Origin: an uncultured Collinsella sp.
Lineage (GTDB): Bacteria; Actinomycetota; Coriobacteriia; Coriobacteriales; Coriobacteriaceae
Assembly: GCA_905197665.1 (NCBI GenBank)
Contig: CAJJZP010000001.1
Coordinates: 129,942-193,941, forward strand
Reading direction: 5' to 3'
Length of the DNA stretch: 64,000 nucleotides
Below the pieces are notes generated by a model. The model searched no databases. It worked only from the letters and a program-made list of their open reading frames with translations, and had not been told where the DNA came from. Every line of letters begins with the position of its first letter. Position 1 is the first letter of the stretch. Below are positions 23,826 to 33,026 of this stretch, piece after piece. A program made the translations under genes and the position numbers.

Positions 23826-26294
23826 CTATCGCAACGCCGTCTGCGCGAGGCGAGCGCGAGCGATGGCGGCCTGACCGTAGGCGATGCAGCCGTCGTTGGC
23901 GGGTACGGTTTGGGGAACCAAGACCGTAAGGTCTGCGTCTTTAAGCTTGCGGGTGAGGAGCTGAAGCAAAAGCCGGTTCATGAACACACCGCCCGAGAGC
24001 GCGACGGTATCGAGGCCTTCGCGCGCACAGATTTCGCGTGCGATGTGGGTCGTAGCGTGCGTAATGGCGATGTGAAACCCGAGCGCGAGCCTGCCGGCGG
24101 GCACGCCGGTCCTGATTCCCTCCAAAAGCGCCTCAAAAAGCGGTCTGGAGTTCAGAACATGGCAGTCGTCCGGACGGGATGATTCGGTTACGGAAAAGCT
24201 GGCCATATTGCCGGTAGGGCAGGCACTTTCACTGCTGAGCGTGCGCCAGGCGGCGGCTTCGAATTCTATGGCGGGTTCGCCCTCGTAGGTTGCCTTGTCG
24301 CAGATGCCCAGAATTGCTGCCGCGGCATCAAAGAGACGCCCCATGCTGCTGGTATGCGGGCTGTTGATGCCGCGCTCGATCATGGTGGCTGTCACGCTGC
24401 GCGTTTGCTCGTCGAGGCTGTCCAAAAGCCGAGCGGCGCCTGGGTGCTCGAGCAGGCCGAGCTCACTGAGCAGGGCAAAGGCGTTGCGGCGGGCGTCGCG
24501 CACGGAGGCCGCCCCGCCGGGGAGCGCCCAGGTGCGCAAATGCGCGGCGCGCTCAAAGCCGCCAAGGCTGGCAACAAGAAACTCGCCGCCCCAAATGGTC
24601 CCATCGGTACCGGCGCCGGTGCCGTCAAAGGCGATGCCAAGGACGCGCGCGTCGGTTGTGAGCTGGCCCGCGGCGATGGCCTCGGCCATCACGCTCGCGA
24701 TGTGCGCATGATGGTGCTGCACCTCGACGAGCGGCAGATTGCATTTTCGCGCCTGTTCGCGCGCCCACTGGCTCGACAGATAGCTGGGATGCATGTCGCA
24801 TGCCAAGGCGGCAGGCGCCAGGTCAAAGAGGTTTTCCAAGCGCGTGCGCGCGGCGTTCCAGGCATCGAAGGTCCCGCCGTTTTCAACATCGCCGATATGC
24901 TGCGACACAAAACAGGTTGCCTCGCCGTTCGTCCCTTCACGCGTGAGCGCAATCGTGGCCTTTTGTTGTGGCCCGCAAGCGAGCACGCAGGACGGAGCGC
25001 CGTCGAGCGCCGGCAACGGCAGCGGCTGGGGTGCATATCCGCGAGCGCGGCGAACGGGCATAACGACGCCGTCGACCACGCGCACCACGGAATCGTCATA
25101 GCGCGAGAGAATCGCTCGATCGTTGCCGAGCAGCGCGTCGGCAATGCCGGCGGCAACGAGGCGCTCCCAGGCAAAGTCGTCGTCGGTCTCGATGGGTTCT
25201 TCGCTCAGGTTTCCGCTGGTCATGACGAGCGCGTGCATACCGCAGACTTCTGCCGCGGCAAGCAACAGATGCTGAAGCGGGGTGTAGGGGAGCATAACAC
25301 CGAGATCTGGAAGGTCGTGCGCGACGGACGGCGCGAGCGCGAGGGCGTCGGGGGAGCCGCCGCTCTCGCAAGCAGCACGTCGGCGCAGCAGCACAATGGG
25401 GCGAATGCTGCCGGCCAGCAAGCCGCGTGCAACGTCGTTGACATGGCACAGGCGTTCAGCGTCGGCAAGGTCGCGTACCATAACGGCAAGCGGTTTGTTG
25501 CTGCGGCGTTTGCGGCGGCGAAGCTCGGCTACCGCCTGCTCGTTGGAAGCGTCGCATGCCAAGTGAAATCCGCCCAGACCCTTGATGGCGACGATACCGC
25601 CACCGGCCAGCAGCTCAACACAGCGGTCGATAATGGCGTCGCTGGTCTCGCGCGTGGTGCCGGCGGCCGGCAACGCGGCGGCTTCGCCCGGCTCACCGCC
25701 CACGCTCGCTTCGCGCCACGTAATATGCGGCCCGCAATCAAAGCAGGCATCGGGCTGCGCGTGAAAACGCCGGTCGAGTGGGTCGGCATACTCCGCGGCG
25801 CACTTGGGACACATGGGAAAACAATCCATCGAGGTGGCCGCTCGATCGTAAGGCAGCGAGCGGATGATGGTAAAGCGCGGCCCGCAGTTAGTGCAGTTGA
25901 TAAAGGGGTAGTGATAGCGTCGGTCGGCGGGATCGAACAACTCGCGCAGGCAATCGTCACAGGTAGCGATATCGGGCGAGACGAGCGTCGTGTGCGCGGT
26001 CTGGTCCTGCGATGCTACGATGCGAAAACCCTGTTCATTGGCGGTATCCCAACCGTGGGCTGCCAGGTCCACAACCTCGACATACTCTACGCGGGCTGCC
26101 GCAGGCGCATGCTCAGAAAGCGCGGCAACAAAAGCATCGAGCGCATCGGCCGGAGCGTGCGCCTCGATATGCACGCCGTCGCCCGCGTTGAGCACCCATC
26201 CGCAAATGCCATGCGCCATGGCCTCGCGATACACAAACGGCCGCATGCCAACGCCCTGCACAATGCCCGTTACATGAATATGCACATGTCGCAT
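23826..26294 (-). CDS. hypF: Carbamoyltransferase HypF
   Basis: The 822-residue enzyme makes carbamoyl-AMP from carbamoyl phosphate and ATP and transfers the carbamoyl group to HypE. Domains in order: acylphosphatase (GIVQGVGMRPFVYR, residues 8-90), two zinc fingers (CDDCLREL, CTNCGP, CPKCAAEY, CFDCGP), a YrdC-like domain (IKGLGGFHLACDA), and a Kae1-like C-terminal domain with VEVQHHHAHIASVMAE and ALSGGVFMNRLL. AGGGG lies six bases before the ATG at 26294; the earlier in-frame start at 26321 lies in a GGGAC repeat. Confidence 0.96.
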   Translation of the reverse strand: MRHVHIHVTGIVQGVGMRPFVYREAMAHGICGWVLNAGDGVHIEAHAPADALDAFVAALSEHAPAAARVEYVEVVDLAAHGWDTANEQGFRIVASQDQTAHTTLVSPDIATCDDCLRELFDPADRRYHYPFINCTNCGPRFTIIRSLPYDRAATSMDCFPMCPKCAAEYADPLDRRFHAQPDACFDCGPHITWREASVGGEPGEAAALPAAGTTRETSDAIIDRCVELLAGGGIVAIKGLGGFHLACDASNEQAVAELRRRKRRSNKPLAVMVRDLADAERLCHVNDVARGLLAGSIRPIVLLRRRAACESGGSPDALALAPSVAHDLPDLGVMLPYTPLQHLLLAAAEVCGMHALVMTSGNLSEEPIETDDDFAWERLVAAGIADALLGNDRAILSRYDDSVVRVVDGVVMPVRRARGYAPQPLPLPALDGAPSCVLACGPQQKATIALTREGTNGEATCFVSQHIGDVENGGTFDAWNAARTRLENLFDLAPAALACDMHPSYLSSQWAREQARKCNLPLVEVQHHHAHIASVMAEAIAAGQLTTDARVLGIAFDGTGAGTDGTIWGGEFLVASLGGFERAAHLRTWALPGGAASVRDARRNAFALLSELGLLEHPGAARLLDSLDEQTRSVTATMIERGINSPHTSSMGRLFDAAAAILGICDKATYEGEPAIEFEAAAWRTLSSESACPTGNMASFSVTESSRPDDCHVLNSRPLFEALLEGIRTGVPAGRLALGFHIAITHATTHIAREICAREGLDTVALSGGVFMNRLLLQLLTRKLKDADLTVLVPQTVPANDGCIAYGQAAIARARLAQTALR

Positions 26295-26308
26295 GCGACA
26301 CCCCTCAT

Positions 26309-26336
26309 CAAAACCGACCAAATAGGGACAGGTGCG
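26309..26336. repeat. GGGAC-type repeat fragment
   Basis: ACCGACCAAATAGGGACAGG resembles the half element at 16811-16830 and carries the GGGACAGG core. The second arm is lacking. It overlaps the gap between nikR and hypF. Confidence 0.5.
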
Positions 26337-26849
26337 CTACAGCCCCAGGCTCTGCCTGGTAGCGGCACACGTGAGCTCGCCGTGCTTAACGCCGCGCAGG
26401 CCCAGCAGACGGTCGGCCAGCTCGTAGACGCGCTCGCCGCGACCCTTGAGCGCCAGAATCTCCAAGCAGTTGTGGTGATCCAGATGCACGTGCATGGTCG
26501 ATACGATCTCGTCGGTGTAGTCGTGCTGCACCTCGTCCAGACGGCGCGTCAGATCGCCGGTGTGATGGTCGTAGATCATGGTGAGCGACCCGATAACATG
26601 CTCATCGGGCGTGCGCATCTGCTCCTTGGCTATCGAGGCACGAATCAGGTCGCGCACCGCCTCGGAGCGGTTGGCCACGTCGCCGCGGCGTGCGATTTGC
26701 TCGTCAAAACGGCGCAGCAGGTCGTCGGGTGCGGTAACCGAAAAACGGACCAGCTCGGAGCCGGAGCCACTACAGTGGCAGCCCGCGTCACCGTCCGCCC
26801 CGTGCGGATGCTCGTGCTCGTACCCGCAGCCGTGCTCGTGTTCGGCCAC
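26337..26849 (-). CDS. nikR: Nickel-responsive regulator NikR with His/Cys-rich N-terminus
   Basis: The 170-residue protein is about 30 residues longer than typical NikR. Residues 1-30 are rich in His and Cys (MAEHEHGCGYEHEHPHG, GCHCSG) and could bind metal. A ribbon-helix-helix domain (ELVRFSVTAPDDLLRRFDE) and an ACT-like nickel domain follow; the latter has the nickel ligands in MHVHLDHHNCLEI. NikR represses nickel uptake genes when nickel is plentiful. The GTG start is one base after the stop of the 82-residue gene, so the two are co-translated, and hypF follows. Confidence 0.93.
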   Translation of the reverse strand: MAEHEHGCGYEHEHPHGADGDAGCHCSGSGSELVRFSVTAPDDLLRRFDEQIARRGDVANRSEAVRDLIRASIAKEQMRTPDEHVIGSLTMIYDHHTGDLTRRLDEVQHDYTDEIVSTMHVHLDHHNCLEILALKGRGERVYELADRLLGLRGVKHGELTCAATRQSLGL

Positions 26850-26850
26850 G

Positions 26851-27099
26851 TTACACCAGTTTCACAGAGCCGACGGAGTTGTGATCTGCCTCGATGGCCT
26901 CCTCGTAGCCCTCGAGCGCATCGTGCGCCTCGTGCAGCGCAGACATGGCGGCCTCGAGCTTGGCGCCAATGCGCTCCATATCAAAGTTCTCGGTCGCATG
27001 CAGCAGCTGATGGCTCCACTCGTGAGCGAGCTCAATGGTGTCGTCGACCTGCTTGACGCTCATGGCAAGCTGGCTCATGTTCATTCCGACGTCATGCAT
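26851..27099 (-). CDS. Small His-containing protein heading the nikR-hyp operon
   Basis: The 82-residue product (MHDVGMNMSQLAMSVKQVD at its start) is predicted all-helical, acidic, with five histidines, several in HEWSHQLLH, and no cysteine. I do not recognise the family. It is first in an operon with nikR and hypF-C-D-E, and AAAAGGAG precedes its ATG, so it is likely to be real and linked to nickel handling or hydrogenase maturation. Four-helix metal or cofactor chaperones have similar size, but that is only a guess. A terminator upstream isolates the operon from trxA. Confidence 0.75.
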   Translation of the reverse strand: MHDVGMNMSQLAMSVKQVDDTIELAHEWSHQLLHATENFDMERIGAKLEAAMSALHEAHDALEGYEEAIEADHNSVGSVKLV

Positions 27100-27169
27100 G
27101 GGGAGTCTCCTTTTGTACGGGGCAATATGGTGGTTCAGATTCTACTACGCCCGCCTTGGGCGCCGTCGC

Positions 27170-27212
27170 ATAAGAAAACGGGTGCGAGTCCGTCTGACCC
27201 GCACCCGTTCAC
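27170..27212 (-). terminator. Terminator after trxA
   Basis: On the minus strand, ACGGGTGCG and CGCACCCGT pair and are followed by TTTTCTTAT. It separates trxA from the nikR-hyp operon downstream. Confidence 0.8.
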
Positions 27213-27320
27213 TGGGGGCTGTTTGTGTCTACCATACTATCCGTGGTCGCGTGCCTTGCGTTTGGCACTCCGGCGAGCGGTGCGAAACCGCTCATGGACG
27301 GCAGACAAGTAACAAGCGTA

Positions 27321-27641
27321 TTACAGATGTTTCTCCAGCAGTGCCTGAAGTCTTGCCTTGGGTAAGGCGCCAACCGAGCGGTCGACCTCCTCGCCGTTCT
27401 TAAAGACGATCAGCGTGGGGATGCTCATGACGCCAAACTTCATGGCCAGGTCCTGGTTGTCGTCGACGTTGCACTTGGCCACAGCCAACTTGCCGGCCAG
27501 CTCGTCGGCAACCTCGTCTACGATGGGCGAGAGCGAGCGGCAGGGGCCGCACCACGGGGCCCAAAAATCAACCAGTACGGGCAGGCTATCGTTGACGACA
27601 GCGCCGAAGTTCTCGGGGGTAATCTGCTTAATGTCAGCCAT
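27321..27641 (-). CDS. trxA: Thioredoxin
   Basis: The 106-residue protein has the active site WAPWCGPC near residue 30 and the cis-proline loop MSIPTLIVF near 74. It reduces protein disulfides in the cytoplasm. GGAGG precedes the ATG at 27641; the longer frame to 27725 runs through promoter sequence. The gene is divergent from the hypothetical gene at 27778. Confidence 0.95.
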   Translation of the reverse strand: MADIKQITPENFGAVVNDSLPVLVDFWAPWCGPCRSLSPIVDEVADELAGKLAVAKCNVDDNQDLAMKFGVMSIPTLIVFKNGEEVDRSVGALPKARLQALLEKHL

Positions 27642-27777
27642 GGTGACCTCCATAATACGACGCGGCTCGGCCGCGTAAAACTCAGTACGACCGTGCTTAT
27701 ACCCAGCGGCCCGCAAAGCAACCACTCGCGGGCGGCTCTTTTATATAATGGTGGGCACGCAAACGATTGGAGAGCGC

Positions 27778-28353
27778 ATGCCCACGTCACAAAGCCAGAA
27801 AAAAGAAGCCATCGCTCAGGCGACCGAGCAGGAGCTCGCGTCGCTTGCAGATCGCGGTGTGCGTATCGCGGGCAACGCGTGCTCGCCGATTGTGCTGGTC
27901 AAAGGCGATTTGGATGAAGCCGAGTGCTCGGGCGGCGAGCTGGCTGCCGGCGCGGATGGCGCCGCGTTGCGCAAGGCGCTCGGCGCCATCGGATATGCCC
28001 CCGAGGATTTTTGCGTGCTGGCAAGCGTCGCCGGCGCGGGCGACGGAGCGGTCGCGGCGGGCGAGGCCCTGACGTGCGATCTGTTCCGCGAGGCGCTGGA
28101 GACCTTAGACCCCGAGGCGGTGCTGCTGCTGGACAACAGCGCGGCCGATGTCATGCGCGAGACCTATGCCGATATGCTTGTGGCGATTGATGACTTTGAC
28201 ACCGCCATGCTCAAGCCCGGCCTGGTCGCCCATGTGCAGGGGCGCCGCGTGCTGGCGCTCGACGGTTTTGAGGCGGCGCTCACCGACAAGGCCGCCAAGC
28301 AGCGCATGTGGGCCTACATCAAGCAGCTGACCCCGGCGGCTGCACCGCTGTAG
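27778..28353 (+). CDS. Hypothetical protein, function unknown
   Basis: The 191-residue product is acidic and Ala-rich, with alternating helices and short strands, no membrane segment, and one notable phrase GRRVLALDGFEAAL near the C-terminus. It does not match a family I know. The start at 27778 follows GGAG by five bases; an ATG at 27748 overlaps TATAAT, the likely -10 box, so it cannot be the start. It is divergent from trxA and convergent with an IS remnant. Codon use matches the core genes nearby. Confidence 0.7.
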   Translation: MPTSQSQKKEAIAQATEQELASLADRGVRIAGNACSPIVLVKGDLDEAECSGGELAAGADGAALRKALGAIGYAPEDFCVLASVAGAGDGAVAAGEALTCDLFREALETLDPEAVLLLDNSAADVMRETYADMLVAIDDFDTAMLKPGLVAHVQGRRVLALDGFEAALTDKAAKQRMWAYIKQLTPAAAPL

Positions 28354-28371
28354 CGAGGCTGGCGGCAGCCC

Positions 28372-28758
28372 CTACATCACGGCGCGCAGGTCGGCGGTGA
28401 TGCCGTGCGCGTTGATGTCCGCGGAAAGCGACGAGAGCGCAATGATCTGTGTCAAGTTTTCGGACACGGAAGCTCGAGGAACTACGCGACCATGGGAAGG
28501 CCCCCTTCGGCCGGCCTGGTCCGTCCGAAGAACGACTCCATGGCCTGCGCCGGTCCCTGGTGGCCGATGGCGGTCCTCGACCTTCGGGTCGGGCTGGCCG
28601 GAAAGCCCCCGCCCGCGCTTTATTGCCCATCGGTTGACCGTCTTGGAATCGAGGCCCACTTCCCTGCGGCATCCCGAGATCGGCCTTCCTGTCGAGATCA
28701 CGTAGCCGGCGGTCTTGCGCTCGAATTCGTCGATGTACCTGGCGGCCGGATCGGCCAT
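28372..28758 (-). pseudogene. IS3-type OrfA remnant joined to an older gene tail
   Basis: Residues 1-60 (ARYIDEFERKTAGYVIS, then GCRREVGLDSKTVNRWAIK) form the N-terminal helix-turn-helix of an IS3-family OrfA. The later part leaves any recognisable transposase frame. GTGTCAAGTTTTCGGACAC at about 28448-28466 looks like the transposon end. Beyond it the frame reads IIALSSLSADINAHGITADL to the stop, which looks like the end of an unrelated minus-strand protein cut by the insertion. No OrfB is present. Neither piece is likely to be functional. Confidence 0.6.
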
Positions 28759-29080
28759 GTCTGCTGTCTCTCGTCGTCGCGTTGCATTCTAGATGATTTG
28801 CCCTCTGGCATGCGTGTCCGAAACGATGATACAGGTCCCTGCCCGGCTGCTCCGGGGGGCTGCGGAACTGGTGGCGCGTCGAAACTCAGGAGCGGGGCGC
28901 TGTACTGGAGCGCACTGCGGATCCTGCCAAAACTCTCGCTGCGACCATAGCCTTCCAAAAGTTAGTCAACTCTATCTTTTCTTGACCAAACGGGACATAC
29001 CCGACCAAATGGGCTAGAGAGTAGCCGAGAAGCACATCATACTCGCAAAGAGTAAACCAACTCTAACTAAGGAGCGAGCT
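28759..29080. other. Gap before the ECF operon
   Basis: This 322-base stretch shows no convincing gene. The octamer CAACTCTA occurs at 28968-28975 and 29058-29065 flanking the probable promoter, and GGGACATACCCGACC near 28992 resembles the GGGAC repeats. The ribosome site AAGGAG precedes the S-component start. The region from 28760 to 28950 may hold further decayed insertion-sequence DNA. Confidence 0.4.
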
Positions 29081-29689
29081 ATGTCAGGAACCCCTTCCGC
29101 CTCCCGTGGTCTCAAAGGACGAGACCTCATCACCGTCGGCATCTTCACCGCGCTCTACTTCGTCATCAACTTCCTCTTCATGCTGCTCGGCGGCCTGCAT
29201 CCCTACCTTTGGGTATTCATGCCCGCCATCGACGCCCTGTTCGCCGGCATCCCGTTCATGCTCGCCTGCGCGAAGGCGCCAAAGTTCGGGACCGTCCTCA
29301 TCATCGGAATGGTCCCCTCGCTCGTCTACTTCATCACCGGGACGTTCACGCCCCTCATCCTCGGCCTCATGCTCGCTTCGTGCGTCGTCGCCGAGATCAT
29401 CCGTGCCGCGACGCGCTATGAGAGCTTCGCGGGCAACGCCGTCGCCTACGCCGTGTTCGGTTTCGGCATGTGCGGAAGCCCGCTGCCCCTGTGGGTCTTC
29501 CACGACTCGTTCGTCGCGCAAATCGCCGGGCAGGGCATGGGGGCCGATTACCTCGCGACGCTCGAGACGGCGGCAAACCCAGGCATGCTCGTTGCCATGT
29601 TCGCAGCGACTTTCGTCGCGGGACTCATCGGCGCCCACATCGCCCGCGGGATGTTCAAGAAGCACTTCGTGAAAGCTGGCCTGGCGTAA
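29081..29689 (+). CDS. MptD-family ECF transporter S component
   Basis: The 202-residue integral membrane protein has about six hydrophobic segments and begins GRDLITVGIFTALYFVINF, the pattern of the MptD (Trep_Strep) putative S components. The S component binds the substrate, and the T and A components power uptake. Substrates of this family are not established; the neighbouring exporter-fold ABC pair suggests a metallophore or related compound. The stop overlaps the next ATG (TAATG), showing tight coupling with EcfT and EcfA. Confidence 0.88.
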   Translation: MSGTPSASRGLKGRDLITVGIFTALYFVINFLFMLLGGLHPYLWVFMPAIDALFAGIPFMLACAKAPKFGTVLIIGMVPSLVYFITGTFTPLILGLMLASCVVAEIIRAATRYESFAGNAVAYAVFGFGMCGSPLPLWVFHDSFVAQIAGQGMGADYLATLETAANPGMLVAMFAATFVAGLIGAHIARGMFKKHFVKAGLA

Positions 29690-30414
29690 TGCGGACGTCC
29701 GAAACTGATGCCCATCGCATCCTCGGTGTTCGCAAGGGGAGGGGTCTCATAGATCCAGACCCGCGCACGCTCATGGGGGTGCTCGTCGCCGTGTCGGTAA
29801 CGGCCTTCATGGGTAAATCCATCGAATCCGAGCTCCTGCTCGTCCTCATGGTCTCCGTCCTGCAGGTGCTCTGCGGCCATGTTCGCATGGCGGTCGGCTT
29901 CGCGGTCCTATATGCCGCGCTGTGGGCAGTGCTCAACGTTGTGCTTCCCGGCGTCGGCGGGGTGGCGGCGACGATGTTCACCATCAGCCTCACGTTCGCG
30001 CGCAAGATCTACCTTTGCCTCATGGTGGGCACCCTGCTTGTGAGGGACAACACCGTACACCGCATCGCCTCGGCGCTCGCGAAGCTGCGCGTGCCCCAGG
30101 CGGTCCTCATCCCCCTGACCGTCACCATGCGCTACTTCCCAACGCTTAAGGAGGAGGCTGTGCACATCTGGGATGCCATGGCGCTCCGCGACATCCCGGC
30201 GGCAAGTCGCCTCGAATGCTTCGTGGTGCCCCTCGTCATGTCCGCGACCTCCACGGCCGAGGAGCTCTCTCGCGCCGCAACGTGCCGGGGGATCGAGAAC
30301 CCCTCCCCGTCCACGGACACGGAGAGGCTTTCCATGCGCGCATCGGACTGGGCGATCCTCTCGGCGGCAGCGGCGGCGGTGGCCGCGGTTGCCTTGTGGG
30401 GAGGTGCTGTCTGA
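29689..30414 (+). CDS. ECF transporter T component
   Basis: The 241-residue membrane protein has about five hydrophobic segments and the cytoplasmic coupling region ending in EELSRAATCRGIENP, whose Ala-Arg-Gly-type helix contacts the ATPases. It scaffolds the S component and the ATPase. The ATG overlaps the S-component stop by one base, and its own TGA overlaps the ATPase ATG (TGATG). Confidence 0.88.
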   Translation: MRTSETDAHRILGVRKGRGLIDPDPRTLMGVLVAVSVTAFMGKSIESELLLVLMVSVLQVLCGHVRMAVGFAVLYAALWAVLNVVLPGVGGVAATMFTISLTFARKIYLCLMVGTLLVRDNTVHRIASALAKLRVPQAVLIPLTVTMRYFPTLKEEAVHIWDAMALRDIPAASRLECFVVPLVMSATSTAEELSRAATCRGIENPSPSTDTERLSMRASDWAILSAAAAAVAAVALWGGAV

Positions 30415-31874
30415 TGGAGAGGGTTTCGCATGCGCCCCGAAGACCGCTCGGCGAGCCCGTCGTGAGGCTCGAGGCCGTCTCCTGCGAGGCGGCAGGGGAC
30501 AAGAAGATTCTGGACGGAATCGACCTTGAGGTCCGAAGGGGCGAATGCCTGATGCTCGTCGGACGCTCGGGATCGGGCAAGACGACCATCACGAAATGCA
30601 TCAACGGCCTGATCCCGTCGTTCGAGCCGGGCATCGAGATGACCGGCTCGGTCTCCGTCTGCGGGCTCGATCCCAGCCGCTGCGAGATGTACGAGCTCGC
30701 CGAACGCGTCGGGAGCGTGTTTCAGAACCCGAAGAGCCAGTTCTTCAACCTCACGTCCAACGACGAGCTCGCCTTCGGTCTCGAGTCGCGCGGGGCCCCC
30801 GTATCGGAGATCGAGGCACGGATAAGAACCACCGTGGAAGCCCTGGACGCCCGCAGGTTGCTGGGGCGCAACGTCACCGAGATGAGCGGCGGAGAGCGCC
30901 AGAGCCTCGTCTTCGCCTCCGTCGACGTGGCGAGGCCCGACGTGTACGTGCTCGACGAGCCCACCGCGAACCTCGACACGACCGCCGTGCAGAGGCTGCA
31001 TGACGAGGTGCGCTCCGTCATCGCGGAGGGCAGGACCGTCATCATCGCCGAGCACCGGCTCTATTTCGCCTCGGACCTCATCGACCGCGCCATTCTCGTC
31101 GAGGGCGGCCGCATAGTCCGCGAGTTCTCGCCGGAAGAGCTTCTGGGGCTCTCCTCGGAGGAGCGGGAGGGGATGGGGCTCCGCGCCGTCGGCGCGGGCG
31201 ATGCTCTCGACGTGCGCGTGCCGCGCGCGGCAATGGACAATCGGATGGAGGCTGGCCTCGCGCTGGACGACTACACCGTGGTTCGGGGGGACGGGGCGGT
31301 GTTCGCCCCGCTGAGCGTGACGGTTCCTGCCGGCGGTGTGCTGGGCGTCCTGGGCGAGAACGGCACGGGGAAGAGCACGCTGCTCCGGGGGATCGCCGGC
31401 CTCGAGCGCAAGGACGCGGGCCGCGTCCTCGTCGGAGGGAAGCAGGTCGCGCGCCGCGCCCGGAGGCGTCTCATCTCGCTCGTGATGCAGGACGTCAACA
31501 ACCAGCTCTTCAGCGACAGCGTCTGGAACGAGTGCATGCTCTCGCTGGGCGGCAGAGAGGAGGGGGAAGCCAAGGAGAGGGCAGAGGCGACGCTTGCCTC
31601 GCTCGACCTTCTCGGTGCGCGGGGTGTGCACCCCATGGCCCTGTCCGGCGGGCAGAAGCAGCGGCTCGCCGTGGCGTGCGCGCTCCTTTCTGAGAGAAGG
31701 CTGATCCTTTTGGACGAGCCAACGAGCGGGCTCGACCTCGACCACATGAAACAGGTAGCAAAGCTGGTTCGCGACCTGTCGGCTAGGGGGGCAACCGTAG
31801 TCCTCGTCACCCACGACCGAGAATTCCTGAACCGCTGCTGTGACAGCGCGCTGGAGCTCACGCGCGCCGGGTAG
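30414..31874 (+). CDS. ECF transporter ATPase, two fused nucleotide-binding domains
   Basis: The 486-residue protein joins two ABC ATPase domains, replacing the usual separate EcfA1 and EcfA2. The first has Walker A GRSGSGKTT, signature MSGGERQ and Walker B VYVLDEPTANLD; the second has GENGTGKST, LSGGQKQ and LILLDEPTSGLD. Both appear intact. It ends 21 bases before the AraC gene. Single-chain double ATPases are usual for the MptD-type systems. Confidence 0.92.
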   Translation: MERVSHAPRRPLGEPVVRLEAVSCEAAGDKKILDGIDLEVRRGECLMLVGRSGSGKTTITKCINGLIPSFEPGIEMTGSVSVCGLDPSRCEMYELAERVGSVFQNPKSQFFNLTSNDELAFGLESRGAPVSEIEARIRTTVEALDARRLLGRNVTEMSGGERQSLVFASVDVARPDVYVLDEPTANLDTTAVQRLHDEVRSVIAEGRTVIIAEHRLYFASDLIDRAILVEGGRIVREFSPEELLGLSSEEREGMGLRAVGAGDALDVRVPRAAMDNRMEAGLALDDYTVVRGDGAVFAPLSVTVPAGGVLGVLGENGTGKSTLLRGIAGLERKDAGRVLVGGKQVARRARRRLISLVMQDVNNQLFSDSVWNECMLSLGGREEGEAKERAEATLASLDLLGARGVHPMALSGGQKQRLAVACALLSERRLILLDEPTSGLDLDHMKQVAKLVRDLSARGATVVLVTHDREFLNRCCDSALELTRAG

Positions 31875-31895
31875 GATGGTGTGAGGAGGTAGATC

Positions 31896-32897
31896 GTGGA
31901 CATTTCGTCGGACATTTTTTCTAGCAGGGGGCTGCTGCCTGCGAGGGTGCTCGGGGATGCGCCGGAGCGCGCCATCGAGGGCGAGGTTCGGATCGACATC
32001 AACGGGGACTCGGGCCTGCTCGAGATCGAGACCGAGTCGGGTGCCGGCTCGATGACGCTCGCCGAGCCGCTTCCCGGGATAATGATCTCGTTCAACGACT
32101 TCCATATGGAGCGCTGTGTCTCAGGGTTCTCCACCTCGGCAGAGGTCCTTTGCGTCGACTGGTGCGAGGAGGGGCGCCTCGAGCAGCCCATGGCGGGTGG
32201 GTCGTGCGCCTACGTCGCAGCCGGGGACATCAAGGTCGACGACAGATCGAACCATTCCGGGGAGTTCCTGCTTTCCACGGGAAGATACCGAGGCGTCACG
32301 GTCACCTACGAGGTCGAGCGTGCCCAGAGGTCAATCCTCCGGGCGTTCGAGGGGTTTCCCGTCGACCTGCGCAGACTTCGTCGCAGATACTGCTTCGACG
32401 GGACCCCGTTCCTGCTCCACCGCTGCGAAGGAGCCGCGCACATATTCTCGGAGCTCAGCGTGACCCCGGAAAGAATCCGGAAGAGCTACTGCCAGATCAA
32501 GGCGCTCGAGCTCCTGCTGCTGCTCCACGTGCTCGACCCGCTCCCGGCAAACGGCATGGCGTACTTCCCGAAATCGCAGGTTGCTCGGGTCAAGCAAGTG
32601 AGGGACAACATCGCGCGCGACCTATCCTCGACGGTGACCGTCGAGGAGGCGGCAAGCCTCGCGCATATGCCGCTCACGACGTTCAAGGCGTGCTTCAAGG
32701 GCGTGTACGGATCCTCTCCCGCCGCGTACTTTCGGTGCCTCAAGATGGATCTCGCGGCTCAACTCCTCAGGGAGTCCGAGATGAAGGTGGCAGACATCGG
32801 GGCCGCGGTGGGCTACGACAGCCCGTCCAAGTTCTCCGCCGCCTTCAAGTCGACGTGGGGCGTCTCTCCCGCCGGCTATCGCCGCTCATTGCGGTAG
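31896..32897 (+). CDS. AraC-family regulator of the ECF/ABC island
   Basis: The 333-residue protein starts with GTG at 31896 behind GAGGAGG. The N-terminal 220 residues are a sensing domain unlike the sugar-type cupins (FNDFHMERCVSG, GDIKVDDRSNHSGEFLLS). The C-terminal 100 residues hold the double HTH (TVEEAASLAHMPLTTFKACF and IGAAVGYDSPSKFSAAFK). This layout resembles regulators of siderophore uptake such as PchR and YbtA, which respond to the imported metallophore. Its position between the ECF genes and the ABC pair fits control of both. Confidence 0.85.
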   Translation: MDISSDIFSSRGLLPARVLGDAPERAIEGEVRIDINGDSGLLEIETESGAGSMTLAEPLPGIMISFNDFHMERCVSGFSTSAEVLCVDWCEEGRLEQPMAGGSCAYVAAGDIKVDDRSNHSGEFLLSTGRYRGVTVTYEVERAQRSILRAFEGFPVDLRRLRRRYCFDGTPFLLHRCEGAAHIFSELSVTPERIRKSYCQIKALELLLLLHVLDPLPANGMAYFPKSQVARVKQVRDNIARDLSSTVTVEEAASLAHMPLTTFKACFKGVYGSSPAAYFRCLKMDLAAQLLRESEMKVADIGAAVGYDSPSKFSAAFKSTWGVSPAGYRRSLR

Positions 32898-32914
32898 GCG
32901 CCGCCGTTTCCGAC

Positions 32915-32941
32915 CATCTGGGCGAGCGTCGCCCAGATGGA
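32915..32941. terminator. Hairpin after AraC gene
   Basis: CCATCTGGGCGA and TCGCCCAGATGG form a perfect 12-bp stem with a 3-base loop. No T-run follows, so it may attenuate rather than stop transcription into the ABC genes. Confidence 0.6.
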
Positions 32942-33026
32942 GCTGAACCCCTCCCCCTCTGCCCAATAATAAGCCTAAGTTAACTTCTATTGCCCGGTCA
33001 TACGGGCAGGACGGGGATGTGATGCT

